A DNA stretch of 64,000 nucleotides from NCBI RefSeq assembly GCF_025717065.2, contig NZ_JAOVZO020000023.1:532061-596060 (forward strand), given 5' to 3'. The position numbers and the translations under genes were made by a program. Positions 1-9,500 of this stretch are shown piece after piece. Each line of letters begins with the position of its first letter. Position 1 is the first letter of the stretch. The notes below the pieces were generated by a model. That model saw only the letters and a list, made by a program, of their open reading frames with translations, did not search any database and was not told the origin of the DNA. The DNA is from Tahibacter soli (GTDB lineage: Bacteria; Pseudomonadota; Gammaproteobacteria; Xanthomonadales; Rhodanobacteraceae).

Positions 1-3000
1 TGGCCGTTCGCGGGCACGCCGGCCGCGTCGGCGCTGACGAGCTGCGTCGGCTGCGGCACATTGAAGTATTCGCGCATGTTTCGCGCGTACACGTTGCGCA
101 GCCCCGCGGTGCCGCTGACGCCGAGATTCGTCGCTTCCGACGTGAACGCGAGGATGCGCCCGTCGTCGGAGATCGACGGCTGCGAACTGTTGCCGTTCGC
201 GCCGATCGTCAGGAGGTTGCCGGTCGCGATGCTGCCGCCGGCGTCGCGCCGGTAGACGAGGATGTCGGTGAATCCGTTGCGGTCGGCCACCGCATTGCCG
301 TCGGGCGACGTCACCGCGATGATCCGGGCATTGGCGCTGACCGCGATCGGCCCCAGCGTGTCGGCGGTGGCCTGCTGGCCGTAGAACAGGTTCACGCGAT
401 CGATCGCGCCGTCGGAGAGACGTTTGCGGAACAGGTCGACCTTGCCGTTCGTGTCGCCCGCGACGAGATTGTTCGCGGCCGACAGGAAGTACACGTCGCC
501 CGCGCGCTCGGCGTAGGCCGGCGCGTAGCTGTCGCCGTTGCCGGCCGTGCCCGACGCGGTGGCGCTCAGGCGCGTCGTCGCGCCGTTGCCGGTACGGTAG
601 GCGAACACGTCGCGCGTGCCGACGGCGTCGCCGTCGACGAGGCTCGAACTCCACGAGTCGTACAGCACGAGACTGCCGTCGCGCGAGATCGCGACGTTCT
701 GGCTGTCGCCGTCGTTGCGCAGGCCGAAGTACGCGCCGCTCGCGCGCCGCGTGACGCCCGCCGTGCGATCGCGCACGAACACGTCGGCGGCGCCGTTGTT
801 GTCGGGCGGCGCGATCGTCGGCGACACCGACTGGAACGCGACGAAGCGGCCGTCCGCGCTGATCGACGGCCACATGCGCGGCTCCCACGACACCTGTTCC
901 TCGGTCGCGGTCGAGCCGTCGGGCCTCACGTGCTGGTTGACGATCTGGCCGGTCTGGCGGTCCTTGACGTAGACGCCGACGTGCGACGGCGGGAGGTTGT
1001 ACGCGAGCTGCATCGCCAGATAGCGGCCGTCGGCGCTGAGCGCCGGCGTGCGGCTGTCGCGGTAGACGTTGCTCGACGCGCCGAGCTCGATCGCGCCTGT
1101 CGTCATGTCCTTGACGAAGACGCGCTCGCCGGTCCAGCCGGCGCTCGGCAGGTTGCTCGCGCTGCACTGGAACGCGACATAGCGGCCGTCGGCGCTGATC
1201 GCCGGCCAGTCGTTGCACGCGCCGCTCGCGACCGTGCCGTCGGCCGCGGCGCTCGCGAGCGACGAGGCGCGCGTCAGGCGGTCCTTGTAGAACACGCGGT
1301 TGGCGAGGCCGTTCGGCGTGAAGTCCGGCACGAGATTGCCGGCGGTGGAGTTGTATACGACGTAGCGTCCGTTCGCGCTGATCGCCGGAAACTGGCTGTG
1401 GTTGTCGCCGGGCTGGTCGGCGCCGTTGCTGCTGACGAGATCGAGCGCGCCGGTGACGAGATCGCGCACGTAGACGTCCATGCGGCCGTTGACATCGCCC
1501 GGCGCCAGTACGCGATACGTGGAGAAAGCCACAAAGCGTCCGTCCGCGCTCAGCGACGAGCGCAGCTGCGTCGCGGGCGCCGCGATCTCGGGCGTCGTCG
1601 GCGCGCTGCCGTCGGCGCGCGTCGTCGCGCGCACGAGGGCGCCGGTGTAGAGATCCTTGACGAAGACGTCCTTGTCGGCGCCGTCGCCCGGATAGAAATT
1701 GCTCGCTTCCGACTGGAACGACACGTAGCGGCCGTCGGCGCTGATCGCCGGGAAGCGGCTCGGGCCGTTGCCCTGCGTGCCGTCGGCGGCGACGCTGACG
1801 CGGCGCAGTGCGCCGCTCGACTGGTCGCGCACGAACACGTCCTCGACGCCGTTCGTGTCGTCGCCGACGAGGTCGGTCGCCGTCGACGAGAACGCGACGA
1901 AGCGTCCGTCGGCCGACAGGCCCTGCGTCGAACCGGTGGACGCCGCGTTGCTGTCCGGATAGCCGCTGCGCGGTCGCGAAACCCACAGCGGCGATGCCGG
2001 CGGCGCCGCCGACACGGTCTGCGCGACCGCGGCCGTGGTCATCGCCGGATAGTTCGCGTCGCCGGCCCACGTCGCGATGAGCGGATGCGTCCCGACGCTC
2101 GAGCCGTACCACAGGCAGTGGCTCGCCGGCAGCGCGATCTCGCAGGTGTCGGTGCCGTCGCCGACGACGATCGTTCCCGTCGGTGCGGGCGTGCCGGCGA
2201 ACGGCGCGACCTCGAGCGACACGACCACGCTCGCCGGCTGCCCGAGCGGCACGCTGGACGGACGGTTGGCGACGATCGCGAACTGACGCACCGAATGCGC
2301 GGTCTGCGCCGAACTGCTGCCCGTCCACATGCCCTGGTCGGCGAATGTCGCCGTCAACGCACGCACGCCGGCGCGGTTCGACGCGAGCTGGCAAGAAGCG
2401 GTTTCGTTCGCCGTGCCGGCGAGCGTCGCGGTGCAGCGCGTCGTGAGCGGATCGTTCTCCGGGCCGTCGCGCACGATCACGGCGCCTTGCGGAAAGCCGC
2501 CGAGGTCCGGCGTTTCGCGCACGCGCACCTGCACGGTGTACGGCTCGAACGGCTTGGTCGACGACGGCGAATGCCCGACGATGGTGGTCGCGGTCGCGCG
2601 GCCCGCGAGCACGTCGTGCGTCGTGCTCGCGGTCGCGGGCGCAACGGCGCCGTCGCCGGCGTAGCACAGCTGCATCGTATGCGTGCCCGGGCTCGCAAAG
2701 CGGATCGAACACGCGTGCGCCGGCAGCGTCGCCGTGCACTGGTGCGAAGGATCGACCGGCGCCGACGCGCAGTTCGCGGCTTCCTTCACGACGACGGTGC
2801 CGGTGGGCTGCACCGGCGCGCCGTTCGCGGGCGGCGCCAGCGTCCAGTCGAACGCGACGTCCACGCCGATGGCCGACGGCGACGGCGCGTGCGTCACGTT
2901 CGAGAACGCGACGACGCCGCTCGACGTATGCGCGGCGGTCGCGGTGTTGCCGTCCCAGCCGCCCCAGCCGACGTAGTCGGCCGTCAGCGTCTTCTGGCCC

Positions 3001-4232
3001 GCCGTTAGCGGCGTCAGCGTGCAGCTGCCGGTGCCGCCGGACGCCGGCGCGAGTTCGATGGAGCAGGTCGCCGTCTGCGGATCGTCGCGATCGCCGTCGC
3101 GCACGACGACCGTGCCGCGCGGCGTGCCGCTCATCAGGTTGTAGGCGGCCTTGCCGACGGTCGCCTGCACGGAATAGGGCGCGATACCGACGCTGGTGGC
3201 GGGCGTGACCGGATCGATCTGCATGACGGTGTTCGGACCCGGCGTGAAATACCAGTTCACCGCCGGGTTGAAGCGCATGCGCGTCGGATAGATCAGCCGC
3301 CAGTGATTCGGCGCCAGCGGCGCGAGGCCGACGAACGTGCCGGCGAAGGCGACCTCGTCGTTGAAGCGCACGACGATGTTGCACTCGCCGCCTTGTGGAT
3401 TGTTGTAATAGCCGGCGAAGACGGCGGTGCTGCGATAGTCGTCGGCCGTGCCGGCGATGCCGTCGATGCCGGCGCGCGCGAGCCGCAGCATCGCCAGATC
3501 GTCGTTGTGCAGATGGCGCCCGACCTGGCCCTGGATGTAGCCCTGGACCGCGACCGCCTCGCTGTTCGGGTGGCCGAGCGCGGTCATCACGTCGCTGTTG
3601 CCGTTCGCGGCGAAGTGCTGGCCCGGCGGCAGGTGATCGAGCGTCCGTGCCATCGTGGTGGTGTCCACGACCGCGGGCAGGAACGCGGGGTCGTTCGATC
3701 CGCGCGGGTACCACAGCAGGTTCACGTCGTCGCCGCGCTGGTCGTCGGCCGAGCCGGGAATGCCGTCGGCGTCGCCCAGCCGATCGAGCACGCCGTTCGC
3801 GCCGTCGCCGCTGCGCGAGTCGTAGTAGCCGTACGTCCCGTTGCCCGCGGGATTGTTGGCCTGGTTGGGATGGTCGAGGCCGTGCGCGTGCATGAATTCG
3901 TGCAGCAGCACGGTTTCGAAGTCGACCCGGTCCGCCGGCGCGCTGGTGTCGGCGCCGCTGGCGAACGTGTTGTCGGCGAGCGAGCGGAAGCGGTTGTAGG
4001 TGGCGATCACGTTGCGCACCGCCGGTTCCGCCGCGGTCGCGAGCGATAGGTTGATCGAGTTGTCGATGCAGACGCGGATCGACGACAGCTCGCCGCCGCC
4101 GCCGTAGTAGTTCTGGTGCGCGACGCGGTCGGGTTCGTCCTGGTTGACGGTCACGAAACCGCCGGCGACGCCCGGCTGCGGCAGCATCGTCACGCCGAAC
4201 GCGACGAGCGCGGTGAGGTACAGGCGCTTCAT
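1..4232 (-). CDS. Secreted metzincin-motif protein with Ig-like and PD40 beta-propeller repeats (C-terminus outside window)
   Basis: The 1410 codons seen are open to the left edge, so the C-terminus is missing. A signal peptide (MKRLYLTALVAFG...) is followed by a short protease-like region carrying HEFMHAHGLDH at about residues 111-121. This matches the zinc-binding HExxHxxGxxH signature of metzincins. Residues about 340-735 hold several Ig-like beta domains with evenly spaced cysteines and VVVRDG-type strands. From about 745 onward there are many PD40/TolB-like propeller blades of the form SADGRFVAFSS...DVFVRD. The start ATG lies inside the stop of the upstream gene (ATGA), which suggests translational coupling. 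The role is probably extracellular proteolysis or surface adhesion. The motif and repeats are visible; the substrate is unknown. Confidence 0.85.
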   Translation of the reverse strand, partial: MKRLYLTALVAFGVTMLPQPGVAGGFVTVNQDEPDRVAHQNYYGGGGELSSIRVCIDNSINLSLATAAEPAVRNVIATYNRFRSLADNTFASGADTSAPADRVDFETVLLHEFMHAHGLDHPNQANNPAGNGTYGYYDSRSGDGANGVLDRLGDADGIPGSADDQRGDDVNLLWYPRGSNDPAFLPAVVDTTTMARTLDHLPPGQHFAANGNSDVMTALGHPNSEAVAVQGYIQGQVGRHLHNDDLAMLRLARAGIDGIAGTADDYRSTAVFAGYYNNPQGGECNIVVRFNDEVAFAGTFVGLAPLAPNHWRLIYPTRMRFNPAVNWYFTPGPNTVMQIDPVTPATSVGIAPYSVQATVGKAAYNLMSGTPRGTVVVRDGDRDDPQTATCSIELAPASGGTGSCTLTPLTAGQKTLTADYVGWGGWDGNTATAAHTSSGVVAFSNVTHAPSPSAIGVDVAFDWTLAPPANGAPVQPTGTVVVKEAANCASAPVDPSHQCTATLPAHACSIRFASPGTHTMQLCYAGDGAVAPATASTTHDVLAGRATATTIVGHSPSSTKPFEPYTVQVRVRETPDLGGFPQGAVIVRDGPENDPLTTRCTATLAGTANETASCQLASNRAGVRALTATFADQGMWTGSSSAQTAHSVRQFAIVANRPSSVPLGQPASVVVSLEVAPFAGTPAPTGTIVVGDGTDTCEIALPASHCLWYGSSVGTHPLIATWAGDANYPAMTTAAVAQTVSAAPPASPLWVSRPRSGYPDSNAASTGSTQGLSADGRFVAFSSTATDLVGDDTNGVEDVFVRDQSSGALRRVSVAADGTQGNGPSRFPAISADGRYVSFQSEASNFYPGDGADKDVFVKDLYTGALVRATTRADGSAPTTPEIAAPATQLRSSLSADGRFVAFSTYRVLAPGDVNGRMDVYVRDLVTGALDLVSSNGADQPGDNHSQFPAISANGRYVVYNSTAGNLVPDFTPNGLANRVFYKDRLTRASSLASAAADGTVASGACNDWPAISADGRYVAFQCSASNLPSAGWTGERVFVKDMTTGAIELGASSNVYRDSRTPALSADGRYLAMQLAYNLPPSHVGVYVKDRQTGQIVNQHVRPDGSTATEEQVSWEPRMWPSISADGRFVAFQSVSPTIAPPDNNGAADVFVRDRTAGVTRRASGAYFGLRNDGDSQNVAISRDGSLVLYDSWSSSLVDGDAVGTRDVFAYRTGNGATTRLSATASGTAGNGDSYAPAYAERAGDVYFLSAANNLVAGDTNGKVDLFRKRLSDGAIDRVNLFYGQQATADTLGPIAVSANARIIAVTSPDGNAVADRNGFTDILVYRRDAGGSIATGNLLTIGANGNSSQPSISDDGRILAFTSEATNLGVSGTAGLRNVYARNMREYFNVPQPTQLVSADAAGVPANG

Positions 4233-4813
4233 GGCGTTCCCTCCGCGCCGACGCGCTTGCCCGGGCGCGCCGCAAGGGCGCGCAGGGCGCCGATCGCCTC
4301 GGCGACGCGATTGACCTCGGCGGCCTTGGGTTGGCGCTGCGCCGCCTGCTGCGGACTGCGCGCGACCAGCTGACGCGACTGGTCGCCGTCGCGCCATTGC
4401 AACGTGTACAGGTCGGCATCGGGATCGGCGTACACGACGGCATCGGCCGATGCGTCTTTCCACACGTTGCCGGTCTGCGCGCGCAGGCGCTGCCGATCGA
4501 CCTTGTTCAATTCCTGGGGCGCGACCGCGCTTTGAAGGGCGGCCCATTCCCGCGCGTCGAGGCGCAGTTCGAAGTCGCCCGCGTCGCGCAGAAACCACGG
4601 CCGATGCACGGCGACGCAGCCGTCCGCGTGCGCGCGGACCTCGATGCGGCTCTCCTTGCCGTCGCGCATCGCGCCGCTGGCGATGGACAGTTCGAACGCC
4701 GCCGGCGGCGAGTCCGCGCAGGCGGCGGTCGCAGCGGACGCGGCGAACGGCATTGCCAGGAAGACGGCGGCAAGGGCGCGTCGGCGCCACGGGACGGTCG
4801 GGCGGCTGGGCAT
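4229..4813 (-). CDS. Small exported protein of unknown function
   Basis: A 194-residue protein. The chosen ATG has GGAG seven bases upstream and starts a typical signal peptide ending near AASAATA; a longer frame upstream of it has no such features. The mature part has two cysteines and no recognised domain. It contains charged and Gln/Arg-rich stretches towards the C-terminus. Its stop codon overlaps the start of the following metzincin/PD40 gene by the ATGA arrangement, so the two are very likely one transcript. It may assist export, folding or inhibition of that protease-like product, but this is inference from position only. Confidence 0.75.
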   Translation of the reverse strand: MPSRPTVPWRRRALAAVFLAMPFAASAATAACADSPPAAFELSIASGAMRDGKESRIEVRAHADGCVAVHRPWFLRDAGDFELRLDAREWAALQSAVAPQELNKVDRQRLRAQTGNVWKDASADAVVYADPDADLYTLQWRDGDQSRQLVARSPQQAAQRQPKAAEVNRVAEAIGALRALAARPGKRVGAEGTP

Positions 4814-4989
4814 GAAAGACTCCGGATTCGCCGAGAAGGGCGGTATCAGCGTGTCTTTCGTTTTTTCGGGGCGGCGGTTGTCAGGCGGTCGTGAAAATCT
4901 CGCGGCGAGCGCGGTGGGATGAATTGTCCCGTCGCGACAGATCTCGCGAAGACCGACGCGCCGTCGGATCCCGCTCCGAGGTGTTCGCC

Positions 4990-6208
4990 GTGGATGAAAA
5001 GCCGACCGACCGCGCATCGAACGACGCCGACCTCGCGACCGAGAAGTGGCGCTTCGAGCGCGATCTGCGGGCGCGCGAATTCGAACTGCGAACACGCGAG
5101 CAATCGGTTCGCGAGGCCGAGATCGAACTCAAGCGGCTCGACTACGCACTGCGGGAGCGCGATCAGGCGAACCGCGACCGCGAGGTCGAGATCAAGCACG
5201 CCGAGAGCCGCGGCGCGAAGTGGCGCAGCCCGCTGATCGTCGCCGTGCTGGCCGCCGCGCTGGCCGCGGGCGGCAATGCCGTGGTGGCCTTCGTCAACGG
5301 GGCTTCGCAGCGCGACCTGGAGAAATCCAAGCAGGAAGCCGAGCGCATCCTGGAGATGATCAAGACCGGCGGCGGCGAAAACGCCGCGAAGCGTGCCGAC
5401 GTCAATCTGCGCTTCTTGCTCGAATCCGGCCTGATCGCCGATCCCGTCCTCGGCGCGAAACTCTCCGCGTACCTCGACAAGACGCCGAAGGGCAGCGGTC
5501 CTTTGCTGCCGTCGGCATCGACGCGCCTCGGGTTCGACGACGCGGCGCCGATCGACGCCTCCTTGCGGCGCAACCTCGAAACGATATTCACCAGATACCT
5601 CGCGTATCTCGACAAGGCGGGTTTTCCGCCGGCGATCAAGAAGATCGTCGTGCAGATCGAACCGGGCTTCGACAACGCCGCCTACGACGGCGAAAAGATC
5701 ATCATCGACGACAAGATCGCGGACGACCCGTCGGTCCCGATCCGCGAGTACATGCACCACGTGCTGCTCGAAGGGGGTCGAACATCTGCACACGCAGCAC
5801 GCAGCCATCGAAGGCGGTCTCGCGGACTATTTCGCCTGCAGTTTCTTGAACACGCCGGTGCTCGGTGAAAAATTCGCGCGCGTTTTCGGTACGGCGAATC
5901 CCTACATCCGCAATCTCAAGCACGACGAATCGTTCGCGAGCTTCGCGAAGAACCTCGACGGCGAGCCGTACGGCGGCATGGCGATCTGGGGCGGACTGTT
6001 CTGGCAACTGCGCGAGGCGCTCGGCGCTGCGGTCGCGGACAAGCTGCTGGCGACCTCGTGGCAGGCGTTCGAGGCGCCAAAAAAGCGCCAGGACACCGCA
6101 GCGCGTTTCGCCGCCGTGCTGCAGGCGGAAGCGGCGAAACTCGGCGAGATGCAGTCCGCGACCGTTGCCAAGGCGCTGCGCGATCGGGCGTTTCCGATCG
6201 GCAAATGA
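4990..6208 (+). pseudogene. Frameshifted coiled-coil membrane protein with a degenerate gluzincin-like C-terminus
   Basis: The reading frame begins at a GTG with GAGG about eight bases upstream. It encodes an acidic/basic coiled coil (residues about 10-75), one membrane segment (SPLIVAVLAAALAAGG) and a soluble domain. At the five-G run near 5771-5775 the frame breaks. Removing one G joins it to a downstream frame that continues through ...HLHTQHAAIEGGLADYFA... to the stop at 6208. EGGLADYF resembles the glutamate helix of thermolysin-like peptidases, but the expected HExxH is replaced by a YMHHV/EHLHT segment, so catalysis is doubtful even if the frame is restored. The break may be a real mutation, programmed slippage or an assembly error in the homopolymer. 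Confidence 0.65.
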
Positions 6209-6271
6209 CCGGCCGGTTCGGTACGCATGGACTCGGTTCGGTGCCGGTTTGCGAATCCGATTTCTCGAATC

Positions 6272-6507
6272 GTGGGTGTCGCGAATTCGAATCGATCGTG
6301 GGTGTCCCGAATCCGATCGCGCGAATCCGAATCGTGAGTGTCCCGATCCGCCCCAATCGTGGGTGTCCCGAATCCGGGTGCTCGAATCGTGGGTGTCCCG
6401 AATTCGTGGGTGTCACGAATTCGTGGGTGTCACGAATTCGTGGGTGTCCCGAATTCCTGGGTGTCCCGAATCCGCGAATCCGGGTGTCCCAAATCCGTCG
6501 ATGTCCC
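6272..6507. repeat. Array of 17-bp GTGGGTGTCCCGAATTC repeats
   Basis: About eleven full or decayed copies of GTGGGTGTC(C/A)CGAAT(T/C)C occupy the space between the frameshifted gene and the RHS gene. Five units (6389-6473) are perfectly head-to-tail at 17-bp spacing. The outer ones are separated by short AATCGATC-like filler. Apart from the array, the 371-bp gap 6209-6579 shows only the RHS ribosome site. No spacer-like unique sequence is present. Confidence 0.85.
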
Positions 6508-6579
6508 ACCGGAACGCCGTTTGCCGTCCCCGCCTGCCGAGAAGGTCCGCACGGTTGCGGTACCGGATGGAGAGGGTGC

Positions 6580-9500
6580 ATGGGAAGGTCGACAAGGATC
6601 GGCCGGCGCTGCCGCAGGGCGGCGCCGGCATTGGGAAGCGCGTTGCTGGCACTGTTGCCGCTGGGTGCCGGCGCGCAGCTGGCGCCGGTCGCCGGCGCGC
6701 ATTACGACACGGCGTCGGACGCCGGATTCCGGCACGGCGCGAACGCCGCCGGCGACTACGCCGCGAGCGTGCCGCTCGATCTGCCGGCTGCGCGCGGCGA
6801 TCTGCCCGTACCGTTGCGGGTGGTCTACGGCGGGCGGCGCGTCGGCGCCGCCGGCCTCGGCTGGGACGTGCCGCTCTCGTTCATCGCGCGCAGCACGACC
6901 ACGTCGCAGCAGCGGCCGGCGCCGCAGGCGTTTTCGCTGACGCCGCCGCCGCTGTCGGCGCCGGAACGGCTGAGCCTCAATCTCGACGGCGCCTCGGTCG
7001 ATCTCGTACGCAACGCCGCGAACACGGCCTGGACCGGCATCCGCGGCGACAGCACGATCGAGGTGCGCAGCGGCGGCGACGGCATCTTGCTGGCCTACGA
7101 CGGCGAAGGCCGCACGTACACGTTCAGTTCGCGCGGCGCGACGACCGGCTCGCGGCTCGTCGACGGCAATCTATACCTGTTGACCGCGATCGCGGGCCCC
7201 GGCAGCGCAAACCGTCTGGAGCTCAGCTACGCGATCGGCGCGCCGGCGCTGCCGGGCGGCGGCACGGGGCTGTCGATCGATCTTGCGTCGGTGTCGTACA
7301 ACGCGCATCCGGTCACGGCCGGTTGCTACAAGCACCGGGCCATCCTGAGCTACGACGCGGCGGCGGTCGCGCCGCTGTCGATGTCGCTGATCAACGGCGC
7401 GGTGCTTGCGCGACAGCGCAAGCTCACCGCGATCACGCTCAAGAGCCGCGAAACCTGCGGCAGCGAAAAGACGCTCGCGAACTACGCGTTCGCCTACCAG
7501 CCCGACGCCGACACGCGCCTGCCGCGACTGTCCTCGGTGACGCGGTCGGGCCAGCAGGGCACGCCCGAGCAGAACGTGTCGCTGCCGGTCGGCGCCTACG
7601 GCTACGGCGGCATCGTCGGCGCCGGCAACGCCGTGACGTTTCAGAAAGTGCAGAGCGCCGGACCGCCGTCGGGCGGCGGCCACTACGACAACGGCATCGG
7701 ATACACCACCGCGGCGCGCCTGGGCAGCGCGAGCGATCCGCGCGACGAGCAGCAGCTCGAAACGACGCAGTCGCTGATCGATCTCAACGGCGACGGCCGC
7801 CCGGACTTCACCGACGCGGCGCGGCAGGTCTACGTCAACCGCGCCAACGCGGCCGGACCCGTGCAATTCGTCGCGGTGCCGACGCTGCTGCCGGCGTTTC
7901 CGTCAAGCCGGGCGCTCAGCTCCGGCCCCAACAGCACCCGCTTCCGGAACGACAACCGGCACGACACCTACGTGCAGTACCTCGACATGAACGGCGACGG
8001 CCGCGTCGACCTGATCGATGCGGCGAGCGACCCGAACGCATGGCTCGTCAAACTCAACACGCCGAACCCGGCCGACGCGGACAAGAGCGTCTATCTTGCG
8101 TACCGGATCGACACGACGCGCCTGCGCCAGGCGCTGCAGGCCGCCGGCACGACGTTCGACGGCGCCGTGCCGCTGGCGCGCCGCACGACGGTGCCGCAGA
8201 ACGCGTATGCGACGTGCTGGACCAATCATCTCGTCGACGGCACGGTGCGCTGGCTGCCGAACCAGGCCGGAACGAACGGCGCAGGGTGTTCGGGCGCGCC
8301 GGCGATCACGCCGCGCAAGCGCACGATCACCGAGTTCGAACTCAAAGACGTCAACGGCGACGGCTACCCGGACTTCGTCTACAACGGCTCGTACGTCAAT
8401 CTGAGCACACGCCACAGCCCGCCGCCGCCGAACTATCCGCCACCGCCGCCGCTGGACTTCCGCCACGAGCTGACCACGCTCGCGAGCGACCTGTCCGGCT
8501 CGCGCGACGTCAAGGCGCTGATCAACACCGCCGGCACGCACCTTGAAAACGGCGCGGAGCTCTTTTCCTCGCCGGTGCTGCTCGAAAGCGGCGGCAGCGA
8601 CGGCTGCGGCGTCGACCGCTGGGAAGTCGATCCCGCGAGCGCCGCGCCCGGCGGCCTCATGGCCCAGACGTGCGCGTTCCAGGACGTCAACGGCGACGGC
8701 ATCGCCGATCGCGTGACCACGTCGAACGGCATCGCCTCGGCGCGGCTCGGCACCGGCGACATGAGCCGGCCGTACGCAACCGCAAGCGTCACGCTGCCGG
8801 GACCGCTGTCGCGCACGTCGACCGATCTCGTCACCGACGTATCGCGTCCGGGCGAGGCCAGGCCGCAGTCGTGCGGCACGCTGACGCAGTACGACACGAA
8901 GACGCTCGCCGCGCTGCGCGACATCAACGGCGACGGCATCGCCGACTATCTCGACCAGGCCGGCTTCACGAAGACCGTGGCGCTCGGCACCGGCACCGGG
9001 TATGCGCCGGCGGCGACGATCGCGATCGTCGGCGCGGCGCTCGACGACAACGTCGCGCTGTCGGTCGAACGCAACCGCTGCGAGCTGCCGGCCGGCCCCG
9101 CGGCGAACGTTTCCGCCGGCACCGTGCAGGGCCTGTACGACCTCGACGGCGACGGGCAGCCCGAACTCGTCAACCAGAAGGCCGACCGCTGGGACGTGTT
9201 CCAGCTCAAGCCGCCGGTCGCGCAGGTCGACGTCGGCGCGGGCGTCGCGAGCGTGCCCGCGGCCGGGCGTCTCACGCGTATCGACAACGGCTACGGCGCG
9301 TCCACGACGATCGGCTACCGCTCGGCCAAGGAGGAATGGAACGGCGAGCACCGCGTGCCGTTCGCGGAAATCGTGGTCGAGTCGGTGGGCACGCGCGACG
9401 CTTCGAACAACGCGCTGCTGGCGACGTGGCGCTACGCGTATCGCGGCGCGTCGATGCACTTCGATCCGCTGGCCGACGCGTTCCGCTTCACCGGCTACCG

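Noticed and set aside
6272..6507. Possible CRISPR array
   Set aside because: Units are 17 bp and contiguous or separated by decayed repeat, without unique spacers of constant length, and no cas genes are present.
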